64,000 nt of DNA from JAJPHU01 sp035553375 (lineage in GTDB: Bacteria; Planctomycetota; Planctomycetia; Gemmatales; Gemmataceae): contig DATNCY010000105.1 in NCBI GenBank assembly GCA_035553375.1, positions 15,089-79,088 on the forward strand, given 5' to 3'. The stretch's first letter is position 1; each line of letters begins with the position of its first letter. The translations under genes and the position numbers were made by a program. A model generated the notes under the pieces. The model made no database searches, had not been told where the DNA came from, and saw only the letters and a program-made list of their open reading frames with translations. Shown in pieces: positions 52,359 through 60,799 of this stretch.

Positions 52359-55300
52359 TTACTGTTTCGGAGCGGCGGCGAGCGCGTCGCGGCTGATTTC
52401 CTCAAGCAGCATCGGCGTGAGGGTGGCAATACTGCCTCCCTCGATCAGATCGGACATCTTGATGGTGCCGCCCAGCGTGCGGCTCAAGCTGGCCTCCAGG
52501 CCGAGGAGCATCAAGGAGTCGAGACCGAACGTCTGAAGCGGAGTCGTGTCGTCCAGTTTCGACTCGGCGATGCGCAATAGGTGGGCCAATTGCTTGCGGA
52601 GATAATTTTGCAGCAAGAGGCGGCGCGTCGGTCCCTCCGCCGCCAGCAAGGTCTCGCGCGTTAATGTCGGAGCATCGGTTTGCCCTGCGTCCATCGTCAA
52701 ACGCGATAAGCTCTCGGTGGATGAACCGATAGGGGCGAGATGGTGTTGGGAACGAATTGGCTCCAAACGGAAACCAACCATATCGAGTACCGCCTCGCCC
52801 GCCTCATCGAGTAAACGCAGGTCCGCCTCCACGCCTTCGCTCGTGATTTGCCGAATGAACACATATCCCCAACAGCGCGCCGGCGGAAGGCGATGCAGAC
52901 ACAGCGCCGCCAGCCCTGTCGGCACCGAGAGCGCCGTCTCGGAGGATGACAGATCCTGCGCCGGAAGGGCAGCCGCCACCAGTTGAAAGACCGCGTCGAG
53001 CAAAACCGGATGAACGCTGTACCCGGACTGCGAGGCGAGTTCTTGGGGCAGACGCAGCATACCCAGGGCTTCACGGTCTCGTCGATACACCTGCTCCACG
53101 CATCGGAACGCGGGACCATAGTGCAGGCCGCGCACATGCAGTTGTTCGTAGAGCATGTCGGAGGCGAGTGCTTTGCGGAGACGAAAGCGAAGGTCCGAAA
53201 GCGGCGGCGAAGTGGCCCTCACGGTTTCGCCGGGCACGATGCGACCGCGAGCGTGCAGAGTCCAGGCCGCCGTCTCTGCCGCGTCATCGGCGATACTATG
53301 GATCTCGAATAGGGTTTTATCGTCCTCTCCTGGAGTCAACGTCAGCTGCACGGTTCGCCGCTGGCCGGGCGGCAGTAACAGCATTTCCTCGAAGGTCACA
53401 CCGCGCAAACAGACCGGAAGACCATGACGGATCGTTTCCGCGGCGGCGAGGGCCATTTCCAGCCAGGCAGATCCGGGCACGACGGGGAGGTCTTGAACGC
53501 GATGGTCGTGCAACCACGGTAGGGCGTCCGAATGAAACGCGGACTGGTAGATAGGGACCGCCGCACGCAGACGGATGCCGAGCAAGGGATGCGCCGACGG
53601 CTTACGGCCGTTCCGCGTTGGCGTGTCGCCCGCCGACTCGTTAACCTGATCCCACCAGAATCGTTCGCGCTGGAAGGGATACGCGGGCAAAGACAGTCGC
53701 CCAAGATGCGGCGATGAATAAACGGCATTCCAGTTCACGTCCACATGTCGCACATAAAGCGCACCAAGACTCTCCAGTATTTGCTGACCATCCTCGCGGC
53801 CTTGGCACAGTGAAGGCAACCACGTTTGGGTTTCGGATAGCCCAACCGATTCGACCATGCCTCTAAGCGTGGGATGAGGGCCAATCTCGACGAATAGCTC
53901 GAAGCCGAGTTCGTGGAGGGTTTGCATCCCCGCCGCGGACGGAACGGACTGGCTTGCCGGGCAACGCCAGTAAGCGGCATCCATCCCGCTATCCGGCGCG
54001 GGTTCGCCGGTAATACTTGAGATAAAACAGATTCTTGATGGTGAATAGCTACCTTTGCGGTGTGCCTCCTCAATGGGGAGTTGCCGCGTCAAGCGGCCCG
54101 GCTGCGCGCTCAGGGCGAGAGCATCTTCCAGCGACAGAATGCCGGCTACGCAGGCCGCGACATATTCGCCCACGCCATGACCCATGACGGCAGCGGGAAC
54201 CACGCCCCAGGCGCGCCATTGCTGCGCCAGGCTGTATTCCAGCGAAAAGAGCGCCGATCGAGCAAACGCCGTTTCGTCCAGCGGCGAAGCCATGCCCGGA
54301 CTTGGATACAGCACGGAGAGAAGGGATCGGTCCAGAAACGGCCGCAGCAGTTCCTCACAGCGCTGCATGGTCTGGCGAAAGACAGACTGACTTTCGTATA
54401 ATTCTCGCCCCATATTCGCGTATTGGGAACCCAGGCCGGTGAAGAGGAAGGCCACGCGCGGGGCGCGACCCGCCCGGCGGCGACCGGCGGCGACGCCTTC
54501 GGCCGGACGATCCATCAGGAAAGCGTCGAGGCGATCGGCAAGAACCGGCACGCTGTCCGCGACGATGCTCAGCCGATAATCGTGGTGGCTGCGCCGCCGG
54601 GCGGCGCGGGAGCAAATGTCCTCCAGAGTAATGGGATGTTCGGCTGTTTCGCTGGCCAACAACTCCCGATAGGAGCGGGCCAGCGCGCGCAGCGCTTCCG
54701 GCGTGTGAGCGGAAAGCGGAAGCAGATGAGCGCGGCCGAGCGTTTGATTGCTCGTCTCATCGGGTGTCCGTTGGGGAGCCTCGGCGAGAACAAGATGGGC
54801 GTTGCTGCCGCCGAAACCGAACGCGCTGACGCCGGCCAGGGCGGAGCCATCCGGCCACGGTTCCAGGGTCTGTTGCACCTTGAGCGGCAATTTGTCAAAC
54901 GGAATATGAGGATTCGGCGTGTGGAAATGCAGGCTGGGCGGGATCATGCGATGGCGAATCGCCAGCGCCGTTTTTATCAAGCTGGCAATGCCGGCCGCCG
55001 CTTCCAGATGTCCGATGTTGGTCTTCACCGCGCCGATGGCGCAGCAATTGTCGGGCGAGCGTCCCTCGGCCAGCACCGCGCCTAATGCCATTACCTCGAT
55101 GGGATCGCCCAGCAAGGTGCCGGTGCCGTGGGCTTCGACATAGTGAATCTGTCCCGGCGATACCTCGGCCTGGGCGTAAGCTTGACGCAGCACGCTCTCC
55201 TGCGAAAAGCGATTGGGTGCCGTCAGTCCATTCGTTCGGCCATCCTGATTGACCGCGCTACCGCGGATGATCGCGGCGATCTCATCACCGTCCTTGATGG

Positions 55301-56048
55301 CTTCGGACAGCAGCTTGAGAACCACCACGCCGCCGCCTTCGCCGCGCACGTAGCCGTTGGCCGCCGCGTCGAAGGTTTTGCAGCGACCGTCGGGAGACAG
55401 GGCGGTCAGTTTGCTGTAGCCGATGGTTGTCACCGGCGACAGCATCAAGCTGACGCCGCCGGCGAGAGCGAGCGTCGATTCCTTGCGCTGAAGGCTCTGG
55501 CAGGCGAGGTGAATCGCCATCAGGGACGACGAACAAGCCGTATCGAGAGACAGACTCGGCCCCCGGAAATCGAACACATAGGAGACGCGGTTGGACATCA
55601 TGCACGGAACGTAGCCCGTGTTCGTGTAACTGTTGATCCGAGCCGCGACCGTCTGCTGGGGCAACTGATATTCCGGTACGCCAAAGCCGAGGAACACGCC
55701 GGTCGAGGAGCCGCGCAGGTGCGCGGGAACCAGGCCGGCATCTTCCAAAGCCTCCCAACTCAACTCCAGAATCAGTCGTTGTTGCGGGTCCATCCACACC
55801 GCCTCGCGCGGCGAGATGCGGAAGAATAACGGATCGAATTTGTCCACTTCATCCAGAAATCCTCCCCAGCGGGAAACCATTTTGCCCGGAGCGGCGGGAT
55901 CGGGGTCATAGAAGGCGTTGATGTCCCAGCGATCCGCGGGCACCTCGCGGACGGCGTCCCGCCCTTCGCACAGCAGTTGCCAGAATGCCGCGGGATTGCG
56001 CGCTCCCGGAAACCGGCAACTCATGCCGACAATGGCGATCGGCTCCAT
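52359..56048 (-). CDS. Type I polyketide synthase: KS-(degenerate AT)-DH-ACP
   Basis: About 1229 residues from MEPIAIVGMSCRFPG, with GGGAG upstream. KS: Cys172 in LDTACSSS, EAHGTGT and NIGHLEAAAG all present. AT (~540-800): begins well (FLFTGLGSQYANMGRELYE) but the active site is GHGVGE, with Gly for the catalytic Ser, and the region between LTRQLPIEEAH and PSRICFISSITGE lacks about 90-100 residues that normally hold the AFHS His. DH: LHDHRVQDLPVVPG (His847/849) and HPVLLDAVFQ (Asp). ACP: LGLDSL-type motif with Ser1178. No KR, ER or TE. The AT is therefore predicted inactive and extender units would need a trans acyltransferase. The stand-alone ACP gene ends one base upstream of this start. 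Confidence 0.93.
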   Translation of the reverse strand: MEPIAIVGMSCRFPGARNPAAFWQLLCEGRDAVREVPADRWDINAFYDPDPAAPGKMVSRWGGFLDEVDKFDPLFFRISPREAVWMDPQQRLILELSWEALEDAGLVPAHLRGSSTGVFLGFGVPEYQLPQQTVAARINSYTNTGYVPCMMSNRVSYVFDFRGPSLSLDTACSSSLMAIHLACQSLQRKESTLALAGGVSLMLSPVTTIGYSKLTALSPDGRCKTFDAAANGYVRGEGGGVVVLKLLSEAIKDGDEIAAIIRGSAVNQDGRTNGLTAPNRFSQESVLRQAYAQAEVSPGQIHYVEAHGTGTLLGDPIEVMALGAVLAEGRSPDNCCAIGAVKTNIGHLEAAAGIASLIKTALAIRHRMIPPSLHFHTPNPHIPFDKLPLKVQQTLEPWPDGSALAGVSAFGFGGSNAHLVLAEAPQRTPDETSNQTLGRAHLLPLSAHTPEALRALARSYRELLASETAEHPITLEDICSRAARRRSHHDYRLSIVADSVPVLADRLDAFLMDRPAEGVAAGRRRAGRAPRVAFLFTGLGSQYANMGRELYESQSVFRQTMQRCEELLRPFLDRSLLSVLYPSPGMASPLDETAFARSALFSLEYSLAQQWRAWGVVPAAVMGHGVGEYVAACVAGILSLEDALALSAQPGRLTRQLPIEEAHRKGSYSPSRICFISSITGEPAPDSGMDAAYWRCPASQSVPSAAGMQTLHELGFELFVEIGPHPTLRGMVESVGLSETQTWLPSLCQGREDGQQILESLGALYVRHVDVNWNAVYSSPHLGRLSLPAYPFQRERFWWDQVNESAGDTPTRNGRKPSAHPLLGIRLRAAVPIYQSAFHSDALPWLHDHRVQDLPVVPGSAWLEMALAAAETIRHGLPVCLRGVTFEEMLLLPPGQRRTVQLTLTPGEDDKTLFEIHSIADDAAETAAWTLHARGRIVPGETVRATSPPLSDLRFRLRKALASDMLYEQLHVRGLHYGPAFRCVEQVYRRDREALGMLRLPQELASQSGYSVHPVLLDAVFQLVAAALPAQDLSSSETALSVPTGLAALCLHRLPPARCWGYVFIRQITSEGVEADLRLLDEAGEAVLDMVGFRLEPIRSQHHLAPIGSSTESLSRLTMDAGQTDAPTLTRETLLAAEGPTRRLLLQNYLRKQLAHLLRIAESKLDDTTPLQTFGLDSLMLLGLEASLSRTLGGTIKMSDLIEGGSIATLTPMLLEEISRDALAAAPKQ

Positions 56049-56049
56049 G

Positions 56050-56403
56050 TTATTGCTCCCGGCGGTCCTCGACCGTCTGCTGGGGAATCGGCTCACCTCC
56101 GGCGAGGAATTGGGCCATCAACTCGATCGTGGGATAATCCCATACCAGCGTGGCCGGCAGTTGACGACCCAACCAGCGCTCCAACTCCCCGGAGAGACCG
56201 ATGGCCGTCCGCGAGTCGAGACCATAGTCGCTGAACGTCTCACGAACATCAATTTCTTCGGCCGCAATCTCCAGCTGGGTCGCCAGTCTTTCGACCAGCC
56301 ACGCGGAAATCACTTCCTCCGAGGGAGGAATTTCCGGTGTCGCCGGCTTGCGGCCAAACAATCGGCCAAAAAAACTCGGCTCGCTTTTCTTGGTGCCACT
56401 CAT
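56050..56403 (-). CDS. Stand-alone acyl carrier protein
   Basis: About 117 residues from MSGTKKSEPSFF. The phosphopantetheine site is in SDYGLDSRTAIGLSGELE, with the Ser in DS, and DLV/DYPT-type ending (TLVWDYPTIELMAQFL) typical of PKS/NRPS carrier domains. A short N-terminal extension (FGRLFGRKPATPEI) is basic and unusual. It sits between the desaturase and PKS genes, one base from the PKS, so it is the likely carrier on which the FAAL loads the fatty acid and the desaturases act. An SD AGGAGG lies ahead of this ATG. Confidence 0.9.
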   Translation of the reverse strand: MSGTKKSEPSFFGRLFGRKPATPEIPPSEEVISAWLVERLATQLEIAAEEIDVRETFSDYGLDSRTAIGLSGELERWLGRQLPATLVWDYPTIELMAQFLAGGEPIPQQTVEDRREQ

Positions 56404-56468
56404 GATGGCGTTGTCCTCCTCAAAGTTGTCATCGAACACAGTTGCTCGTTCGTTCACGGACCACGATT

Positions 56469-57515
56469 TCAGCGTACTTCTAAGGGTTTGACGCGGCTCT
56501 CCTCAATGAGCCGGCGCGATGGGAGTTTGACATCCCAGACGAGGCCCAGCCCTTGCAGCAAACGGATGAACCACATCGAGAGATCGGGTTGCCACCACGC
56601 CAGGGCGTGCGCGGCGGAACTGGGAAAGGCGTGATGATTGTTCTGCAAGCCCTCGCCGAACGTGACAATCGCAACCAGATAGTTGTTGGCACTATGATCG
56701 CGGTTGTTGAACGGCCGCGTTCCGAATACATGACAGATTGATCCCACCGCCCAGGAGCCGTTATTGACCAAAAACATCCGCACCAGACCGCCCCATAAAA
56801 ACCCATTCGCCGCGCCGATCCAACTGCCGGCGATTAACCCGCCCAGAACGGCCGGGAGGAGCAGCCCCAACAAGACCCAAGTGAAGTAGGTCTGATGAAT
56901 CTTGAACAGCCTGCGATCCTCCATGATGTCGCGCGCGAAGCGGGACCAATCGCTGATCTCGTCGGAGAACATCCAGCCAATGTGCGCGTGCCACAATCCC
57001 AATAGCATTCCCCGCCAGCCGGCTCCGTGCAGGTTCGGCGAATGGGGATCGCCCGGTTGATCGCTGTAGGCGTGGTGGCGACGATGAGCCGCGACCCATG
57101 TGACCAGCGGACCCTGAGCAGCCATCGATCCCAGGATCGCCAGGCCGATGCGAACGGGAGAGCAGGCACGGAACGAACGGTGCGTGAAATGGCGATGCAG
57201 GCCGACATGGGCGCCGAGCATACAAAGAGTGTACATCAACGCCAGAATGCCCAACTCAAGTCCGCCCACGCCATAAACGAAACTTTGATAGAGGGCCGTC
57301 AATGTCCCCAGCAAGGGCAGTGCGACGACGAGGGCCGCCAGTCGTCGCTGCACGCGCATCGCCGCGGGGCGGGCAATCATTACGCCGCGCGGCAAGGGCC
57401 GTTCGCGGCCGCCCTCCATGACGGACGCAGCTCCGAGTTCGGCGCTATCGAGAGCGGCCACATAACTGCCGCTAGTCGGATCAACACCCGTTGGTCTTGT
57501 CGTGAGTTCGCTCAT
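56469..57515 (-). CDS. Membrane fatty-acid desaturase, second copy
   Basis: About 348 residues from MSELTTRPTG, with GGAGG seven bases upstream. Four membrane helices and the three His boxes of acyl-CoA/acyl-ACP desaturases: HRHFTHRSF, HRRHH and QNNHHAFP. The first position of the third box is Gln, where the neighbouring copy has His. It is a paralogue of the gene directly upstream (shared AAHRRHH, DQPGDPHSPN and LWGGLVR-like segments), so a duplication is likely. The N-terminal ~50 residues are an extra soluble segment. It may add a second unsaturation or convert a double bond to a triple bond; the latter is inference from related operons. Confidence 0.88.
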   Translation of the reverse strand: MSELTTRPTGVDPTSGSYVAALDSAELGAASVMEGGRERPLPRGVMIARPAAMRVQRRLAALVVALPLLGTLTALYQSFVYGVGGLELGILALMYTLCMLGAHVGLHRHFTHRSFRACSPVRIGLAILGSMAAQGPLVTWVAAHRRHHAYSDQPGDPHSPNLHGAGWRGMLLGLWHAHIGWMFSDEISDWSRFARDIMEDRRLFKIHQTYFTWVLLGLLLPAVLGGLIAGSWIGAANGFLWGGLVRMFLVNNGSWAVGSICHVFGTRPFNNRDHSANNYLVAIVTFGEGLQNNHHAFPSSAAHALAWWQPDLSMWFIRLLQGLGLVWDVKLPSRRLIEESRVKPLEVR

Positions 57516-57569
57516 GGTTGCATCCTCCGAACGGGTTGGACAGTGACCCACAATTTCTATCTCGAATAG

Positions 57570-58565
57570 CTACTCCTTGGAAATTGCTTCCTGACCAGCA
57601 ACGCGCACCGCTTCTCGAAGCGCGTCCGGCGAAGGGCGCTTCAAATCCCAGGCCAGCCCGGACAGGCGGAGCAAGCGAATCACCATGCCGCTAGGATCAA
57701 ACTGCCACCATTCCAGACCGTGCAGGGCGGAACTGGGAAAGGCGTGATGATTGTTGTGCCAGCCCTCTCCGAAGGTGACAACCGCCACGAGCGCGTTGTT
57801 ACGGCTGTAATCGCGGCTCTTGTAGGGCCGAGTGCCCCACAGATGCGTCACGGAATTGATGGCCCAGGTGCATTGATGCAGCAGGAACAACCGTACCAGC
57901 CCGCCCCACAGCAAACCGAGCAATGCTCCCCACCACGAACCGCTAACCAACCCACCGATGGCGGTCGGGATGGCCAGACCGAGAAGCATCCACAGGAAAT
58001 ACAACTGGTTGACGCGGAACAGCGCCCGATCTCGTAACAGATCGGGAATCCAGCGGCCCCAATCGGTGATCTCATGCACGAACATCCAGCCGGTATGACC
58101 GTGCCAAAATCCCTTCACCATCCCCCACGCACCCTCGCCGTGCATGTTGGGGGAATGCGGATCGCCTGGATGATCGCTGAATTGATGGTGTCGGCGATGA
58201 ATGGCCGCCCAATACAGAACCGGCCCCTGTCCGGCCATCGAGCCAAGGATGGCGAACAGCACGCGAATCGGCTTGTACGTCTGAAAGGCGCGGTGCGACG
58301 CCAGCCGATGATAGCCGATGGTGATACCAAACATGCCGAGCGAATACATGCCCAGCATCAACGCCAACTCCGTCACGCCGATCGCCTGTTCCCACAACAG
58401 CGCAATGGCCACGATTAAACTCACCAAGGGGGTGAGAATCATGAGCAGCGCGAGCCGGCGCTCCAGGCGAGTCGCGGCCGCGTTCGCCTTGGCAATGCCG
58501 GGTGACTCCGGACGTTTCCGTTCGACGTGGACGGTTTGCTCTCCCGTATGAATGTCGGTAGCCAT
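57570..58565 (-). CDS. Membrane fatty-acid desaturase, first copy
   Basis: About 331 residues from MATDIHTGEQ, with AGGAGC upstream. The His boxes are complete: YHRLASHRAF, AIHRRHHQFSDHPGDPHSPN and GEGWHNNHHAFPSS. The family introduces cis double bonds using di-iron and O2. The gene is 54 bases upstream of its paralogue and 165 bases downstream of the FAAL gene, the gap being filled by a 55-bp palindrome. In JamABC-type pathways a desaturase-like enzyme acts on ACP-bound fatty acids after FAAL loading; the same order is seen here. Confidence 0.9.
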   Translation of the reverse strand: MATDIHTGEQTVHVERKRPESPGIAKANAAATRLERRLALLMILTPLVSLIVAIALLWEQAIGVTELALMLGMYSLGMFGITIGYHRLASHRAFQTYKPIRVLFAILGSMAGQGPVLYWAAIHRRHHQFSDHPGDPHSPNMHGEGAWGMVKGFWHGHTGWMFVHEITDWGRWIPDLLRDRALFRVNQLYFLWMLLGLAIPTAIGGLVSGSWWGALLGLLWGGLVRLFLLHQCTWAINSVTHLWGTRPYKSRDYSRNNALVAVVTFGEGWHNNHHAFPSSALHGLEWWQFDPSGMVIRLLRLSGLAWDLKRPSPDALREAVRVAGQEAISKE

Positions 58566-58597
58566 GATCCTTTTGCTCCTGATGTGAGAACACACGT

Positions 58598-58712
58598 TGC
58601 TATTACTTCGGCACGAAAGAACCTCACTAGCCCGGAGCGCCAGCGACGGGTTTCCGCAACCCGTCGCTGGCGCTCCGGGTTAGTGAGGTTCTTTCGTGCC
58701 GAAGTAATAGCA
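58598..58712. repeat. 55-bp palindrome inside the operon
   Basis: Arms 58598-58652 and 58658-58712 are inverted copies with one mismatch and a 5-base loop. The core is the CCCGGAGCGCCAGCGACGGG repeat; the outer parts (TGCTATTACTTCGGCACGAA and AAGAACCTCACTAG) are an extension not seen in the other copies. It lies between the FAAL stop and the first desaturase start. Confidence 0.95.
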
Positions 58713-58730
58713 TGAGGCACGACTCCCTCG

Positions 58731-60566
58731 TCAGTCGGCCACGCACAGATCCTGTAAGCCGCCACGCAGAAAGGCTTCGCGGCAGGCGCGTCTCTGGTGC
58801 TTGCCGCTGGGCGTCTTGGGAAGGCTCGCGGGGCGGACCAGCAACACCTGGGTTACGCGGGCGTCGTGCTGCTGCGACACCGCAGCGCGAATCGCCTTGA
58901 AGACGGGTTTCCATTCGTCTTGTCGCAAATCGTCTCCTGGCTCCGACTTGCCGGTTCGCCGCGCCGCGCCCGACCAGCAGGTGCGTTCGACTTCCGCCAC
59001 GATAATCAGGCGTTCCTCGCCATCCTGATCCACGGAGAAGGCCACGCAGCAACTCGAACGAATCGCCGGATGACACTGCTCGACGCTGCGCTCAATATCC
59101 TGCGGATAATGATTGCGGCCACTAAGGATAATTAAGTCTTTCAAGCGTCCTGTGACAAACAACTCGCCATTTTGCAAAAAGCCGAGGTCGCCGGTGCGCA
59201 GAAACGGTCCCTCTCCACTATCCGCCAGGAAAGCGCCAAAGGCGCGGGCCGTCTGTTCGTCACTCTGCCAGTATCCCTGGGTGACACTCGGTCCACGAAC
59301 CCAGATTTCTCCGACGCGGGCCGGCGAACAACAGGTGCATCGTTCCGGGTCAACGATGGCAATTTCTTGCTCGGGGATTGTTCGCCCGCACCCCACCAGG
59401 CTTTGCACACCGCAACCCTCCGCTTCCGCCGGCACAACTTCGCCCGATGCCAAGCGTTCCATTTGTAGCTGGGCGATTACGGGGGGAGCCGCCTTGAACC
59501 CGCCGGAAACCATCAGCGTCGCCTCGGCCAGCCCATAGCATGGATAAAACGCCTCACGTCGAAACCCATACGGCGCAAATGCAGCCGTAAAGCGATCCAG
59601 CGTCTCCGCCCTCACCGGCTCGGCACCGTTCCATGCCACGGTCCAGCTACTCAGATCCAGTTCCGCGCGCTGCTCCGGGGCGATTTTCTCGACGCACAGG
59701 TCATAGGCGAAATTGGGTCCGCCGCTGCTCGTGATTTGCCAGCGCGCGATGGCACGCAACCAACGGATGGGTTGCTGAAGGAAGTGCATCGGCGAGAAAA
59801 GAGTCGAGGGGAAGCCGGCGTACAGCGGTTGCAAGATGCCCCCGATTAAGCCCATGTCATGGTAGGGCGGCAACCAACTTAAACAGCGGCTCTCCGGAGT
59901 ATGCTCGTAGTAAATACGAATCTGTTCCGAATTGTGCAACAAATTGCCATGACTCAGCATCACCCCATTGGGTGTCCCTGTCGAGCCTGATGTGTATTGA
60001 AGCATCGCCAGGGAGTCGGCATTAAGGGGCGGTCGGATCCAGCGCTGGGCCAAACCATCGATGGATGAATCAACAATCGAATCGATGGCCAGCAAGGATG
60101 GGTTCATCCCGGACGTGTGGCTGCCGAGTTCTTTCTCGGCGGCGCGCAAGAGATCGGACGTGGTGAGAGTCGCGGCGGGTGAGGCGTTGTTGATAATGGC
60201 TTCGAGCCGAGACGCGGTTCGCGTGCGGCGGGCCGGATGAGGAGGATAAGCGGGAATGGCGATCATTCCGCCATAAAGACAGCCAAAAAAGGCCGAGATA
60301 AAATCCAATCCCGGTCGAAACAGTAGCAGTATGGGTTGGCCGAACCCCGAGACATGTTCCTGTAACCAGGCTCCGATAGCGCGCGCCCGGTGGTCCAGTT
60401 CACGGTAATGAAGAGAGGCTTCGTCCTGCTCGCCATCGAGGAGGAATCGATAAGCTAGATCGTCGGGCTGCTGTTCGGCCCTCAAGCAGAGAAGATCGAT
60501 TAGCGTCTCGCAAGGGAGGCGAACACCATCTTCTCGACGCAGCAGGGCAGGGCGTAAAGGGCGCAT
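58731..60566 (-). CDS. Fatty-acyl-AMP ligase (FAAL)
   Basis: A 611-residue ANL-superfamily enzyme. AMP-binding motifs: LQYTSGSTGTPNGVMLSHGNL, SWLPPYHDMGLIGGILQPLY, FYPCYGLAEAT and the C-terminal catalytic Lys in TPSGKHQR. The HDMGLIGG and YPCYGLAEAT forms and the ~600-residue length are those of FAALs, which activate a fatty acid as AMP ester and hand it to an ACP rather than to CoA. It is the first gene of the operon, upstream of two desaturases, an ACP and a PKS, exactly the partner order expected for loading a fatty starter. Confidence 0.93.
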   Translation of the reverse strand: MRPLRPALLRREDGVRLPCETLIDLLCLRAEQQPDDLAYRFLLDGEQDEASLHYRELDHRARAIGAWLQEHVSGFGQPILLLFRPGLDFISAFFGCLYGGMIAIPAYPPHPARRTRTASRLEAIINNASPAATLTTSDLLRAAEKELGSHTSGMNPSLLAIDSIVDSSIDGLAQRWIRPPLNADSLAMLQYTSGSTGTPNGVMLSHGNLLHNSEQIRIYYEHTPESRCLSWLPPYHDMGLIGGILQPLYAGFPSTLFSPMHFLQQPIRWLRAIARWQITSSGGPNFAYDLCVEKIAPEQRAELDLSSWTVAWNGAEPVRAETLDRFTAAFAPYGFRREAFYPCYGLAEATLMVSGGFKAAPPVIAQLQMERLASGEVVPAEAEGCGVQSLVGCGRTIPEQEIAIVDPERCTCCSPARVGEIWVRGPSVTQGYWQSDEQTARAFGAFLADSGEGPFLRTGDLGFLQNGELFVTGRLKDLIILSGRNHYPQDIERSVEQCHPAIRSSCCVAFSVDQDGEERLIIVAEVERTCWSGAARRTGKSEPGDDLRQDEWKPVFKAIRAAVSQQHDARVTQVLLVRPASLPKTPSGKHQRRACREAFLRGGLQDLCVAD

Positions 60567-60799
60567 GGGTCGTTACAACCGCCTGTCGAGTAATCAGGAT
60601 AAGAGGAGCGGAACCTATTGCGGAGACTCCTGTGCTTGATTGTTCATGGCGATGTCCATTTGAGAGAAGCCGGATGTACTCCACGGCTCCTGTCACTTCA
60701 ACTGAGAGAATTGTACCCGCAAAGACAGCCAACGCAATGAAAAAGTCGAAAACGTCGCGTAATTCATCACCTAGAGGTGTTACGCAGTTGTAGTGACTC

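Noticed and set aside
58600..58712. Terminator separating FAAL from the desaturases
   Set aside because: The palindrome has no T tract on either strand and belongs to a dispersed repeat family, so a complete stop is not supported; partial effects remain possible.
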